From contig NZ_MTLG01000074.1 in assembly GCF_002192695.1 (NCBI RefSeq), positions 95,358-159,357 of the forward strand: a stretch of 64,000 nucleotides of DNA, written 5' to 3'. Made by a program: the position numbers and the translations under genes. The stretch's first letter is position 1. Each line of letters opens with the position of its first letter. Origin of the DNA: Achromobacter xylosoxidans (GTDB taxonomy: Bacteria; Pseudomonadota; Gammaproteobacteria; Burkholderiales; Burkholderiaceae_B). The notes below the pieces were generated by a model, which was given only the letters and a program-made list of their open reading frames with translations, searched no databases and was not told the origin of the DNA. This document shows, in pieces, positions 1 through 8,535 of the stretch.

Positions 1-370
1 GCGCTTTGGCGACCGTCTGGCCGTGGTCTGCGGCGTGGACGACCTGATCCTGGAAAGCGCCGCGCTGGGCGTGACCGCGTGGGTGTCGGGCATGGCCAAC
101 GCGGTGCCCAAGGCTTCCGTCGACCTGCTGAAGCTGGCCGTCGAGGGCGATTTCGCGCGGGCCCGCAAGCTTTACGCCGCGTTGACGCCGCTGTTCCACC
201 TGGACACGGTGGTCAAGCTGGTGCAGCACATCAAGCTGGCCGAACATCTGATCACCGGCAGCGCCGAAACCGTCAAGCCCCCGCGCCTGGACCTGGCCGG
301 GGCCGAACGCGAACGCACCATCGCCATCACCAAGCAGACGCTCGCGGATCTTTCCGCCCTGGGTTACTGA
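1..370 (+). CDS. Dihydrodipicolinate synthase/N-acetylneuraminate lyase family protein, C-terminal part
   Basis: This is the 3' end of a gene that begins outside the window; the frame is open from base 2 and stops at 370. The visible ~122 residues look like the C-terminal part of the DapA/NanA class-I aldolase family: a Gly-Val-Asp-Asp segment, then an Ala-rich stretch with a 'SGMANAVP' turn, followed by the helical tail typical of the family. Members condense or cleave 2-keto acids through a Schiff-base lysine, which lies upstream and is not seen. A Bug-type binding protein starts 17 bases downstream on the same strand, so the two are probably co-transcribed. The substrate cannot be told from this fragment, but the neighbours (IlvD/Edd dehydratase, RraA-like protein) suggest a sugar-acid or keto-acid route. 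Confidence 0.8.
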   Translation, partial: RFGDRLAVVCGVDDLILESAALGVTAWVSGMANAVPKASVDLLKLAVEGDFARARKLYAALTPLFHLDTVVKLVQHIKLAEHLITGSAETVKPPRLDLAGAERERTIAITKQTLADLSALGY

Positions 371-386
371 TACCGGAGCCGCCACC

Positions 387-1352
387 ATGCGCCCCTACCG
401 CCTGTCCGCGCTGCTTGTCAGCGCCCTGTCCGCAGTTTCCGTCCTGTCCGCCGCGCACGCCGCGGACTACCCCGCCCGCTCGATGGAACTGGTGGTCGCC
501 TACCAGCCCGGCGGCGGCAGCGACAACACCGCGCGCGCCATCGCCGAGGCGGTGCGCCCGCCCATGCTGGCGCAGCCCACGGTGGTGATCAACAAGCCCG
601 GCGCCAGCGGCTCCATCGGCTGGGCCTACGTGGCCAACGCGCAGCCCGACGGCTACCGGCTGGTGCTGATGACGCCTGAAATGCTGGTGGTGCCCCTGAT
701 GGGCATAGGCAAGACCACGGTCGGCGACTTCCAACCCATCGCCCGCTTCACCGACGATCCCTCGTCGGTCACGGTGCGCGCCGACGCGCCCTGGAAGACG
801 GTGGAGGAATTCCTGGCGGACGCCAGGAAGAATCCCGAGCGCGTCGCCGTGTCCAACGCCGGCATCGGCACCGTGCCGCACATGGCGGCGGCGGCGCTGG
901 GCGAGCAGGCCGGCGTGAAGTTCGTGCACGTGCCCTACCAGGGCTCGGCCCCGGCCATCATGGGCCTCCTGGCGGGCGACGTGCAGGCCACGACGGTCGC
1001 CTACGCCGAACTGCAGCAGCACGTCGAGACCGGCAAGCTGCGCACCCTGGCCGTCATGGCGGCCAAGCGCCTGGACAACCTGCCGGCGGTGCCGACCATG
1101 AAGGAAAAAGGCGCGGACCTGCAGTTCAGCGTCTGGCGCGGCATCGGCCTGCCCAAGGCCACGCCCGCGGACGCGGTCGAGAAATGGCGCGCCGCGGCCC
1201 GCCAGGTGGCGCAATCGCAGGACTTCCAGGCGCTGATGCGCAAGCAGAACCTGACGCCCTCCTACGCCGACCTGCCGCAGTTCACGGCCGACGTGGCACG
1301 CCAGGAGGAAGCGTTCAAGGCCTTGGTGCCCAAGCTCAATCTGAAGCCCTGA
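387..1352 (+). CDS. Bug family (TctC-like) periplasmic substrate-binding protein
   Basis: A 321-residue exported solute-binding protein of the Bug/TctC family, which captures small carboxylates for tripartite tricarboxylate transporters. Residues 1-26 form a signal peptide ending in AHA-A. The mature protein opens with the usual 'DYPARSMELVVAYQPGGGSDN' type region and has the family's Asn-Lys-Pro-Gly-Ala-Ser-Gly ligand loop near residue 70. Length is normal for the family. No TctA/TctB membrane subunits are nearby, which is common for the very many orphan Bug proteins of Bordetella and Achromobacter. It follows a DapA-like aldolase gene by 17 bases. The ligand is unknown; an aldonate or keto acid is an inference from context only. 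Confidence 0.9.
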   Translation: MRPYRLSALLVSALSAVSVLSAAHAADYPARSMELVVAYQPGGGSDNTARAIAEAVRPPMLAQPTVVINKPGASGSIGWAYVANAQPDGYRLVLMTPEMLVVPLMGIGKTTVGDFQPIARFTDDPSSVTVRADAPWKTVEEFLADARKNPERVAVSNAGIGTVPHMAAAALGEQAGVKFVHVPYQGSAPAIMGLLAGDVQATTVAYAELQQHVETGKLRTLAVMAAKRLDNLPAVPTMKEKGADLQFSVWRGIGLPKATPADAVEKWRAAARQVAQSQDFQALMRKQNLTPSYADLPQFTADVARQEEAFKALVPKLNLKP

Positions 1353-1372
1353 GCGTGTAGTCCTGAAGGGCG

Positions 1373-1391
1373 GCGGGCGCGGCGCGCCCGC
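1373..1391. terminator. GC hairpin between convergent genes
   Basis: A perfect 8-bp inverted repeat (GCGGGCGC / GCGCCCGC, 3-base loop) lies between two Bug genes that end facing each other. It has no T-tract, so it is only a candidate bidirectional terminator. Confidence 0.5.
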
Positions 1392-1404
1392 TGCGCTGAT
1401 CCGC

Positions 1405-2394
1405 CTATTCCACCGTCGCGCCCGACTTCTTCACGACTTCCGCCCAGCGCGGGATTTCCGTCGCCATCAGGTCGCGCAGCTGTTCCGGCGTGCTGCCGAC
1501 CAGTTCCATGCCCATGGTCTTGCCCAGTTTCTCCTGCACGTCCGGCTCTTTCAGGATCACCGCGATTTCCTGCGCCAGCTTGTCGAGGATGGGCTTGGGC
1601 GTGCCCTTGGGCGCGTATACCGCCTGCCAGGACGCCATCTGGAAGCCCGGCACGCCGGCTTCCTGCATGGTCGGCACCTCGGGCGCCAGCGCGATACGGT
1701 CCTTGGTGGTCACGGCCAGCAGCTTGAGCTTGCCGGTCTGCAGCAGGGGCAAGGCCGCCGTCATCTGGTCGAACATGAAGGTCACCGCGCCCGAGGACAC
1801 ATCCACCATGGCGGGCGGCGTGCCCTTGTACGGCACGTGCGTGAGCGGCACGCCTATCATGCTGGAGAACAGTTCGCCGGCCAGGTGCGTGGAGGTGCCC
1901 GCGCCCGAGGACGCGAAGGTCCGTTTGGCCGGGTCGCGCTTCAACAGCGCGATCAGGTCGGCCACGGAATTCACGCCCAGGTTGGGATCCACCAGCAGCA
2001 CGTTGGGCAGGTAGGCGATCAACGAGACCGGCTCGAAGTCCTTGACCGGGTCGTACTTCAGGTTCTTGTACAGGCTGGCGTTGATGGCGTGCGTGCTGAT
2101 GGTGCCGCCGAACAGCGTGTATCCATCCGGCGGGGCCTTGGCCACATAGGTCGCGCCGATGCCGCCTGCGGCGCCTGGCTTGTTCTCGACGATGACGTTC
2201 TGGTGCAGGCGGTCGCCCAGCTTCTGGGCCAGCACCCGGCCCACCACGTCGGTCGAGCCGCCCACGGTGAACGGCACCACGTAGGAAATCGGCTTCTGCG
2301 CCGGCCAGTCGGCGGCCTGGGCGGGCGCCGCCAGCGTGCCCAGCGTGGCGGCGGCCAGCAGCGCGGCCAATGCGCCGCGTCGTTGCGTGTTCAT
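1405..2394 (-). CDS. Bug family (TctC-like) periplasmic substrate-binding protein
   Basis: A second Bug/TctC binding protein, 329 residues. The signal peptide spans about residues 1-27 (MNTQRRG start, cleavage after AQA). The mature N-terminus 'ADWPAQKPISYVVPFTVGGSTD' and the 'ENKPGAAGGIG' loop are diagnostic of the family. The start is supported by a GGAGA ribosome-binding site 6-7 bases upstream of the ATG. It lies 58 bases downstream of the RraA-like gene and in line with the IlvD/Edd gene, so it probably belongs to that catabolic operon as its uptake component. No transporter membrane subunits accompany it. The ligand is not identifiable from sequence; a sugar acid is inferred from the downstream dehydratase. 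Confidence 0.9.
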   Translation of the reverse strand: MNTQRRGALAALLAAATLGTLAAPAQAADWPAQKPISYVVPFTVGGSTDVVGRVLAQKLGDRLHQNVIVENKPGAAGGIGATYVAKAPPDGYTLFGGTISTHAINASLYKNLKYDPVKDFEPVSLIAYLPNVLLVDPNLGVNSVADLIALLKRDPAKRTFASSGAGTSTHLAGELFSSMIGVPLTHVPYKGTPPAMVDVSSGAVTFMFDQMTAALPLLQTGKLKLLAVTTKDRIALAPEVPTMQEAGVPGFQMASWQAVYAPKGTPKPILDKLAQEIAVILKEPDVQEKLGKTMGMELVGSTPEQLRDLMATEIPRWAEVVKKSGATVE

Positions 2395-2452
2395 GGTTGT
2401 CTCCTGCCTCTTGTTTGGCTTGTGGGGTTGCCGGCAACGCCGGCGGCAAGGC

Positions 2453-3172
2453 TCAGCGGCCCTGTTGCTTGCGCCATGCGGCGAACTTGTCCTTGGTGCC
2501 GGGGTCGGTGGGCGGATACAGCCCCAGGATGGATGCGCCCTGCTGCACCTCGCCGGTCACGAAGTCCTCGAAGGCCGTCATCTCCACGGCTTCGACCGCG
2601 ATCTCGTCGGCGATGTTGGCGGGTATCACCACCACGCCCTCGCGGTCGCCCACGACGATGTCGCCCGGCCACACCGCCACGTCGCCGCAGCCGATGGGCG
2701 CGTTGATGTCCAAGGCCTGGTGCAGGGTCAGGTTGGTGGGAGCCGAAGGCCGCTGGTGATAGGCGGCAAAGCCCAGCTCGGCGATCTCGGGCGAATCGCG
2801 GAAGCCGCCGTCCGTCACCACGCCGGCCACGCCGCGCTTCATCAGCCGCGTGACCAGGATGGAGCCCGCGGAAGCGGCGCGCGCGTCCTTGCGGCTATCC
2901 ATGACCAGCACCGCGCCTTGCGGGCAGGTTTCGACCGCAACGCGCTGCGGATGGGCGCGGTCCTCGAACACCTTGATGGTGTTCAGGTCTTCGCGCGCGG
3001 GGATGTAGCGCAGGGTGAATGCCGGGCCGACCATATTGGGCAGCGTGGCGTTCAGCGGACGCACGTCCTGGATGAACTGGTTGCGCAGGCCGCGCTTGAA
3101 CAAGGCGGTGCACAGGGTGGCGGTGCTGACGCCAGCCAGGCGGGCGCGGGTTTCGGGATTCATTTGGGACAC
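2453..3172 (-). CDS. RraA-like family protein (possible aldolase/decarboxylase)
   Basis: A 239-residue protein of the RraA/HMG-aldolase fold family (old name: dimethylmenaquinone methyltransferase-like). Members in catabolic operons act as metal-dependent 4-hydroxy-4-methyl-2-oxoglutarate aldolases or oxaloacetate decarboxylases. The core 'GVAGVVTDGGFRDSPEI' segment near residue 105 and 'GCGDVAVWPGDIVVGDREGVVVIP' near residue 170 match the family's substrate and metal region. The length exceeds E. coli RraA (161 residues), as is usual for the catabolic branch. A GTG at 3172 with GGAG five bases upstream is a better start than the ATG three codons later. It sits between an IlvD/Edd dehydratase and a Bug protein in one leftward unit. 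The RNase-regulator role of true RraA is unlikely here. Confidence 0.8.
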   Translation of the reverse strand: MSQMNPETRARLAGVSTATLCTALFKRGLRNQFIQDVRPLNATLPNMVGPAFTLRYIPAREDLNTIKVFEDRAHPQRVAVETCPQGAVLVMDSRKDARAASAGSILVTRLMKRGVAGVVTDGGFRDSPEIAELGFAAYHQRPSAPTNLTLHQALDINAPIGCGDVAVWPGDIVVGDREGVVVIPANIADEIAVEAVEMTAFEDFVTGEVQQGASILGLYPPTDPGTKDKFAAWRKQQGR

Positions 3173-3217
3173 GATGGCTCCGGGGCTGAAGGCAATGGGA
3201 GGGGCGCGGACGGCGCG

Positions 3218-4948
3218 TTAGAAAATCTCGGGCTCCGGCACGGGCGCGCCGAAACCGGTTTCCAGGAAATCGAAATCGCAGCCGTCGTTGGCCTGCAGGA
3301 TGTGCTTCGAATACATCCAGCCGTAGCCGCGTTCGTAGCGCCTGGGCGGAGGCGTCCAGGCGGCGCGGCGCGCGGCCAGCTCTTCGTCGCTGACGTTCAG
3401 GTGGATGCTGCGGGCGGGCACGTCCACGGTGATCAAGTCGCCCGTCTTCACCAAGGCCAGCGGGCCGCCGATATGGCTTTCCGGCGCTACGTGCAGGATG
3501 CAGGCGCCATAGCTGGTGCCGCTCATGCGGGCGTCGGACAGGCGCAGCATGTCGCGCACGCCCTGCTTCACCAGCTTGGTCGGGATGGGCAGCATGCCCC
3601 ATTCCGGCATGCCGGGGCCGCCCTGCGGGCCGGCGTTGCGCAGGATCATGATGTGGTCCGCGGTGACGTCCAGGTTCTCGTCGTCCACCGCGGCCTTCAT
3701 GCTGGGATAGTCGTCGAACACCAGGGCCGGACCGGTGTGGCGCAGGTACTGCGACGCGCAGGCGCTGGGCTTGATGACGCAGCCGTCCGGCGCGATATTG
3801 CCGCGCAGCACGGCCAGCGCGCCTTCGTCGTAGATGGCCCGGTCCAGCGGGCGGATCACGTCGTCGTTGTAGACCTCGGCGCCGGCGATGTTCTCGCCCA
3901 GCGTCTTGCCGGTGACGGTCATGGCGGACGGATCCAGATGGTCTTGCAGGCGCGACATCAGCGCCGGCAGCCCGCCCGCGTAGAAGAAATCTTCCATCAG
4001 ATAGGTGTCGCCGCTGGGCCGGATGTTGGCGATCACCGGCACCTTGCGGCTGGCGGCGTCGAAGTCGTCCAGGCCCACGGCGCAGCCCGCGCGACGCGAC
4101 ATGGCGACCAGGTGCACGATGGCGTTGGTGGAGCAGCCCATGGCCATGGCCACGTTGATGGCGTTCTTGAAGGACGCCAGGCTCAGGATGCGCTGCGGCG
4201 TCAGGTCTTCCCAGACCATCTCCACCACGCGCCGGCCGCATTCGGCCGACATGCGCATGTGGTTGACGTCCGCCGCGGGGATCGAGGACGCGCCAGGCAG
4301 CGTCATGCCTATGGCCTCGGCGATGGCGGTCATGGTGCTGGCCGTGCCCATGGTCATGCAGGTGCCGTAGCTGCGGGCGATGCCGCCCTCGACCTCGGTC
4401 CATTGCTCCTGCGTGATCTTGCCGGCGCGGCGCTCGTCCCAGAGCTTCCAGGCATCCGACCCGGACCCCAGGATCTTGCCCTTCCAGTTGCCGCGCAACA
4501 TGGGGCCGGCGGGCACGTAGACACAGGGCAGCCCGGCGCTGACCGCGCCCATGATGAGGCCCGGCGTGGTCTTGTCGCAGCCGCCCATGAGCACGGCGCC
4601 GTCGACCGGATGGCTGCGCAGCAGCTCCTCGGTCTCCATGGCCAGGAAGTTGCGGTACAGCATGGTGGTCGGCTTGACGAAGGATTCCGACACCGAGATC
4701 GCCGGCAGCTCCACCGGAAAGCCGCCCGCCTGGAACACGCCGCGCTTGACGTCCTCGACGCGCTGCTTGAAATGGCTGTGGCAGGGATTGAGGTCCGACC
4801 AGGTGTTGATGATGGCGATGATGGGGCGGCCCGCCCAGTCGTCGGGGCCATAGCCCATCTGCATCATGCGGGAACGGTGGCCGAAGGAGCGCAGGTCGTC
4901 CCGGGCCATCCAGGCGGCGCTGCGCAGGCTTTCATAAGAGCGTTTCAT
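3218..4948 (-). CDS. IlvD/Edd family dehydratase, probable sugar-acid (aldonate) dehydratase
   Basis: A 576-residue Fe-S dehydratase of the IlvD/Edd family, which removes water from 2,3-dihydroxy acids to give 2-keto-3-deoxy acids. Cluster and Mg-binding motifs are visible: 'INTWSDLNPCHSHF' near residue 47, 'MGGCDKTTPG' near residue 122 and 'SYGTCMTMGTASTM' near residue 190. The C-terminal 'DARMSGTSYGACILHVAPE' is also typical. Length and the 'NPCHSHFKQRVEDVKRGV' segment resemble L-arabinonate/D-xylonate-type dehydratases more than IlvD of valine synthesis, which is usually a little longer or shorter and monocistronic. It heads the operon with the RraA-like and Bug genes and is divergent from a GntR regulator. 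The exact sugar acid is inferred, not shown. Confidence 0.85.
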   Translation of the reverse strand: MKRSYESLRSAAWMARDDLRSFGHRSRMMQMGYGPDDWAGRPIIAIINTWSDLNPCHSHFKQRVEDVKRGVFQAGGFPVELPAISVSESFVKPTTMLYRNFLAMETEELLRSHPVDGAVLMGGCDKTTPGLIMGAVSAGLPCVYVPAGPMLRGNWKGKILGSGSDAWKLWDERRAGKITQEQWTEVEGGIARSYGTCMTMGTASTMTAIAEAIGMTLPGASSIPAADVNHMRMSAECGRRVVEMVWEDLTPQRILSLASFKNAINVAMAMGCSTNAIVHLVAMSRRAGCAVGLDDFDAASRKVPVIANIRPSGDTYLMEDFFYAGGLPALMSRLQDHLDPSAMTVTGKTLGENIAGAEVYNDDVIRPLDRAIYDEGALAVLRGNIAPDGCVIKPSACASQYLRHTGPALVFDDYPSMKAAVDDENLDVTADHIMILRNAGPQGGPGMPEWGMLPIPTKLVKQGVRDMLRLSDARMSGTSYGACILHVAPESHIGGPLALVKTGDLITVDVPARSIHLNVSDEELAARRAAWTPPPRRYERGYGWMYSKHILQANDGCDFDFLETGFGAPVPEPEIF

Positions 4949-4992
4949 AGGGGCTGGGCGAAGTTTCGTAATGGCGACCGAGCCATTTAAAC

Positions 4993-5006
4993 ACTAATAC
5001 ATTAGT
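4993..5006. promoter_or_regulatory. Candidate GntR operator (palindrome)
   Basis: A perfect inverted repeat ACTAAT-AC-ATTAGT sits in the 123-base gap between the divergent dehydratase and GntR genes. Its position fits control of both promoters by the FCD-type GntR protein, whose relatives often bind short AT-rich palindromes. Binding is an inference. Confidence 0.5.
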
Positions 5007-5071
5007 ACGTCAGCCTGGTAAAAACCCGCTAAACTCCGTTACTCTTCAGGCCCCACTTCGCACGCGACCCG

Positions 5072-5761
5072 ATGCAAAGCACCAAGCTCAGACTGGACCG
5101 CTCGCGCCACGCCGCGCCGCAAGTCTTCGAACATCTACGCGAACAGATCCTGTCCCTGGAGCTGGCTCCCGGCGCGCCCCTGTCGCGCATCACGCTGGCG
5201 GAGACCTACGGCCTGAGCCAGACCCCGATCCGCGACGCGCTCATGCGGCTGGCCGAGGAAGCGCTGGTCGAGATCTATCCGCAGCACACCACGGTGGTCA
5301 GCCGCATCGACGTGGCCGCCGCCCGCGAAGCGCACTTCCTGCGCCGCTCGCTGGAACTCGAAATCGTGCAGATGCTGGCGCAGCGCCCCGATCCCCTGCT
5401 CTTCCAGCGTTTGCAGGCCAGCATCGACCTGCAGCGCGCCAGCCATGCCAGTGGCCAGTACCAGCGCTTCATCGACGCCGACCAAGCCTTCCACCGCGAT
5501 ATGCACGAATCCGCGGGCGTGATCCGGCTGTGGGAACTGGCGCAACGCTACAGCGGCCACCTGGACCGCCTGCGCCGCCTGCATCTGCCTGAAGCCGGCA
5601 AGGCCGAGCGCATCCTGGACGATCACCAGCGCCTGCTGGACGCCATCGTCGCGCAGGATCCGCAGCGCGCCCAAAAGGTGTTGCGCGAACACCTTTCGGG
5701 CACCCTCAGCCAGGTGGCTGAGATCTGCAAGCGCTATCCGGACTATGTGCTGACGGCCTAG
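5072..5761 (+). CDS. GntR family transcriptional regulator, FCD subfamily
   Basis: A 229-residue regulator. Residues about 12-75 form the GntR winged helix-turn-helix ('VFEHLREQILSLELAPGAPLSRITLAETYGLSQTPIRDALMRLAEEALVEIYP'). Residues about 85-215 form the all-helical FCD ligand domain, with the metal-binding type His/Asp residues seen in 'HRDMHESAG' and the later helix. Such proteins are usually repressors released by a pathway carboxylate. It is transcribed away from the dehydratase operon, and a 14-base palindrome lies in the shared intergenic region, so it most likely controls that operon and itself. The effector is not deducible. Confidence 0.9.
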   Translation: MQSTKLRLDRSRHAAPQVFEHLREQILSLELAPGAPLSRITLAETYGLSQTPIRDALMRLAEEALVEIYPQHTTVVSRIDVAAAREAHFLRRSLELEIVQMLAQRPDPLLFQRLQASIDLQRASHASGQYQRFIDADQAFHRDMHESAGVIRLWELAQRYSGHLDRLRRLHLPEAGKAERILDDHQRLLDAIVAQDPQRAQKVLREHLSGTLSQVAEICKRYPDYVLTA

Positions 5762-5880
5762 GCGCCGTTGCCCCTAAGGCGTATTCGTCCCGCCCGGACG
5801 CGCCCTGCCCGGTATGATCGGGTACACGCCACGGTCACGAGCCTGGCGCCGGCGCGCCGCGCCACCACCGGAAAACACCA

Positions 5881-6438
5881 ATGACCGCAAGGCACGCATT
5901 CCTGATCGCCCTGGCCGTGACCGCCTGGGTCCACCCCGCGCAGGCCGCGCCGCCCCCCGGCGCCTGCGAGACCATCACGGTCCGCGAGGGCGATCCGGTG
6001 CCCGCCGACGCCTGCGCCGTGAACATCGTGCCGCGCGACCCTGGGCCCGGCGGCATGCTGTCCGGCGGACCAGATTGGGTACCGGTGGACCCCCAGGCCA
6101 TGCCTGGCGTGTTCTACGACAGCGCGTCGATCAAGGCAGTATCGGAGCGCCCGGCGGTCATGGCCGTGAACGTCGCCTGGTTCTATGCCCAGCCCAAGAT
6201 CTCCGCGGCAAATGGGCAACCCTACCGCTCCGTGACCCAGCCGGTCACCATGAACTGCACCGCCGGCACTTATACCGTCAGCCAGGTCGTGCACCATGCG
6301 GGCGAGAACGCCACCGGCCCCATCGTCGAATCCCTGCCTCCGCCCGGCATCCGCAATGCGCCGATCGCGCAGGACCCTGTGCAGCGCAAGCTGCGCGAGA
6401 TCGTCTGCCCGGCCAACGGCAAGGGCGCGCGCAAGTAG
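5881..6438 (+). CDS. Secreted protein of unknown function, four cysteines
   Basis: A 185-residue protein with a clear signal peptide (residues 1-22, cleavage near AQA-AP). The mature part has four cysteines (29, 45, 126, 176), consistent with two disulfides in the periplasm. The segment from about residue 94 to 176 ('AVNVAWFYAQPK...YRSVTQPVTMNCTAGTY...VC') faintly recalls the surface-adhesin E-like family of small secreted beta-proteobacterial proteins, but I would not assign a function on that. The start has a GGAAAA ribosome-binding site. It stands alone between GntR and a convergent acyl-CoA dehydrogenase-like gene. Confidence 0.7.
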   Translation: MTARHAFLIALAVTAWVHPAQAAPPPGACETITVREGDPVPADACAVNIVPRDPGPGGMLSGGPDWVPVDPQAMPGVFYDSASIKAVSERPAVMAVNVAWFYAQPKISAANGQPYRSVTQPVTMNCTAGTYTVSQVVHHAGENATGPIVESLPPPGIRNAPIAQDPVQRKLREIVCPANGKGARK

Positions 6439-6467
6439 CAGCCGGCCGTCGCGGCCGTGCCGCGCGC

Positions 6468-7580
6468 CTATCCCGCCGCTTCGGCCGCCAGCCGCGCCTG
6501 GCGTTTGGCCAGCTCGGTTTTCAATTGCACCAGGCTGGGCGTAACGATGGGCAAGAAGGCCGCTTCCCGCCAACGCCGGGCAAAGCCCGAGCCTGCCTGG
6601 CGCAAATAGGCCCCGCCGCCGCTGGCCAGCAACTCCAGCTGCACCGCCTGCTGGGCCGCTTCGGCCAGGGCAATGCGGATCTCGAACAGCCGCCAGGGCT
6701 GCGCCACGAAGCTTCCACTACGCACGCCTTCGATCAAGCCCGCGGTCAATGCATCCAGCTGCGCGCCCAGCGCTTGCAGCGGCTCGCCCAGGATGCCGCG
6801 CGAGGCCTGGCCCTGCCCGGCATCCAGCGCGGCGCGCAAGGCGCCTCGCGCCAGGCCGATGGACAGGCCGCACTGCATGCCGGCGAAAGCCGGCCTGGCC
6901 TGGGGCAGGTATAGCCGTGCGTCGGGATGGATCAGCCACGCCGGGCCAATGCGCACATCACGCAGTTCCAGCGCAGCGGTATTGGTCGATTGCAGCGCCA
7001 GCAAAGGCAGGTCCGCGCTGCGTTCCAGTCCCGCAATATCGTGCGGCAGCGCCACCACCGCCGGCGTGCCATCGGGCGCGGCAACGGCCGCCGCCACCAG
7101 GAAGCCCTGCGGCCGTAGGTTGGTGACCCAGGGCATCTGGCCGTCCAGCACCCATGCGCCGTCCGCCTCGCGCGCGGCGATCTGCAGCGACTCGATGCCG
7201 CTGAGGAACTTCATGGCGTTCGACAGCGCGGTCGCGCCGGCCTGCTCGCCCCTCAGCAGCGGCGCCAGCCATGCATCCGCAAGGCCGGTGTTGGGGCTGC
7301 GCAGCAGATACTCGATGAAGACGCGCTGGCTCCAGGCCACGAAGGCTCCGGCAACGGAAAGCTCCGCCAATTGCGCGATCATTTCGATGGCGTCGCCGAT
7401 ATCCGTACCCGGCAAGCCGCCCTGCGCTACGGGCACGCCATGGCGCAATACGTCGGCGGCGGCCAGTTGCGGCAGCACCGCAGCAGCGTCCAGGCTGCCG
7501 TCGTCCAGGGCATCGGCGTGCTGTCGCAGCCAGGCTTTCAGATTCGCGGGCAGCGCGGCGTGGACGGGCGTACGGACCAT
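6468..7580 (-). CDS. Acyl-CoA dehydrogenase-like flavoprotein
   Basis: A 370-residue protein of the acyl-CoA dehydrogenase fold: an N-terminal helical domain (LKAWLRQHADALDDGSLDAAAVLPQLAAADVLRHGVP), a middle beta domain (about 125-210, including 'WVLDGQMPWVTN', which follows the family's 'G..nG.K.wvTn' motif) and a C-terminal helical bundle. The canonical catalytic Glu context is not obvious, so it may belong to the monooxygenase-like (DszC/HpaH-like) side branch rather than true beta-oxidation. A GGAG ribosome-binding site lies 7-8 bases before the ATG. It stands apart, 124 bases upstream of the 3' end of the next leftward gene. The substrate is unknown. Confidence 0.75.
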   Translation of the reverse strand: MVRTPVHAALPANLKAWLRQHADALDDGSLDAAAVLPQLAAADVLRHGVPVAQGGLPGTDIGDAIEMIAQLAELSVAGAFVAWSQRVFIEYLLRSPNTGLADAWLAPLLRGEQAGATALSNAMKFLSGIESLQIAAREADGAWVLDGQMPWVTNLRPQGFLVAAAVAAPDGTPAVVALPHDIAGLERSADLPLLALQSTNTAALELRDVRIGPAWLIHPDARLYLPQARPAFAGMQCGLSIGLARGALRAALDAGQGQASRGILGEPLQALGAQLDALTAGLIEGVRSGSFVAQPWRLFEIRIALAEAAQQAVQLELLASGGGAYLRQAGSGFARRWREAAFLPIVTPSLVQLKTELAKRQARLAAEAAG

Positions 7581-7704
7581 GGGTGTCTCCTGCGGGTCGG
7601 CATCGGATGCGCCGGCACTGGCGGCCCGGCGCGATCCCGCATGATGCCCGCAAACTGCGATGCCCGAGCGACCGTATCAGCCACCCATCCTGGGCCTTGC
7701 CGGT

Positions 7705-8532
7705 TCAACCCAGGCCCAGCAGCAGATCGGCCAGCAAGGCCGGATGCGTGATGTGGGCTTCGTGCGGCGCGGCGATGTCGACCCAGTTCCAGCCCGCTTG
7801 GGACTTCACCAGCTTGCGCGATTCGTCCAGCACCGCCAGCTCGGGCTGGGTGCAATGGATGTAGGTGCGGGCCACGCCATTGCCGATGGGGTTCTTCAGG
7901 TTCAGCGGCGTGGTGTAGCTGGCCAGCGGATGCGCGGTCAGGCGGCGCTTGACCCAGTCATGGTCCGCGCTGCCCGGCGTGAACCCCCAGGCCGCGGGCA
8001 TCGGATCGGGAATCGGCACGGCCAGTCCATCGGTGGCCTTCGAGGCCGCGGCGATGCGGGCATCGGCATCCGCCTTCGGATACACCGAGAACGCATTCTG
8101 GCCGCTTTGCAGCACGATGGCGTCGAAGTACACCAGATGCGCCAGCCGCTGCGGAATCCGGTCGGCCACGCCCGTGATGGGAATGCCGCCGAAGCTATGG
8201 CCCACCAGGATCACGTCCTTCAATTCCTGGGTCTCGATGACCTGGACCAGGTCCTCGACAAAGGTATCGATGGTGATGTTCTTGCTCAGCAGGTGGGCGC
8301 GGTCGCCCATGCCGGTGTAGCTGGGCGCGTACACGCGGTGGCCGGCCGCCAGCAGGCGGTCCGCCACCGGACGCCAGCACCAGCCGCCATGCCACGAGCC
8401 ATGGGCCAGGACGTAGTTGCGGGCCTTTGCGGTCGGGGCAGCCGGAGCTGCCGCCCCGACCGCTCCCGCGGCTGCCAGCGCGGGCAAGCCCGCGGCCAGC
8501 TTCAACAAGGTTCTGCGGGGAAGCATCGTCAT
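7705..8532 (-). CDS. Exported alpha/beta hydrolase
   Basis: A 275-residue alpha/beta hydrolase. The N-terminus 'MLPRRTLLKLAAGLPALAAAGAVGAAAP' has a twin-arginine followed by a hydrophobic core and an Ala-rich cleavage region, so Tat export is likely. After it come the oxyanion segment 'VLAHGSWHGGWCW' (about residue 42), the nucleophile elbow Gly-His-Ser-Phe-Gly (about residue 118) and a C-terminal 'HEAHITHP' supplying the catalytic His. The layout resembles the plant MES/hydroxynitrile-lyase-like and PnbA-type small-ester hydrolases. It starts 3 bases after the end of the MetY gene and is probably co-transcribed with it. The substrate is unknown. Two ATGs (8532 and 8526) are possible starts. 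Confidence 0.85.
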   Translation of the reverse strand: MTMLPRRTLLKLAAGLPALAAAGAVGAAAPAAPTAKARNYVLAHGSWHGGWCWRPVADRLLAAGHRVYAPSYTGMGDRAHLLSKNITIDTFVEDLVQVIETQELKDVILVGHSFGGIPITGVADRIPQRLAHLVYFDAIVLQSGQNAFSVYPKADADARIAAASKATDGLAVPIPDPMPAAWGFTPGSADHDWVKRRLTAHPLASYTTPLNLKNPIGNGVARTYIHCTQPELAVLDESRKLVKSQAGWNWVDIAAPHEAHITHPALLADLLLGLG

Positions 8533-8535
8533 GGC

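Noticed and set aside
2336..4990. A long plus-strand frame opposite the RraA-like and dehydratase genes
   Set aside because: Same antisense GC artefact; the minus-strand genes have motifs and good starts.
5786..5800. Hairpin CGTCC-N5-GGACG after the GntR gene
   Set aside because: The short 5-bp stem without a T-tract is too common in this composition to call a terminator.
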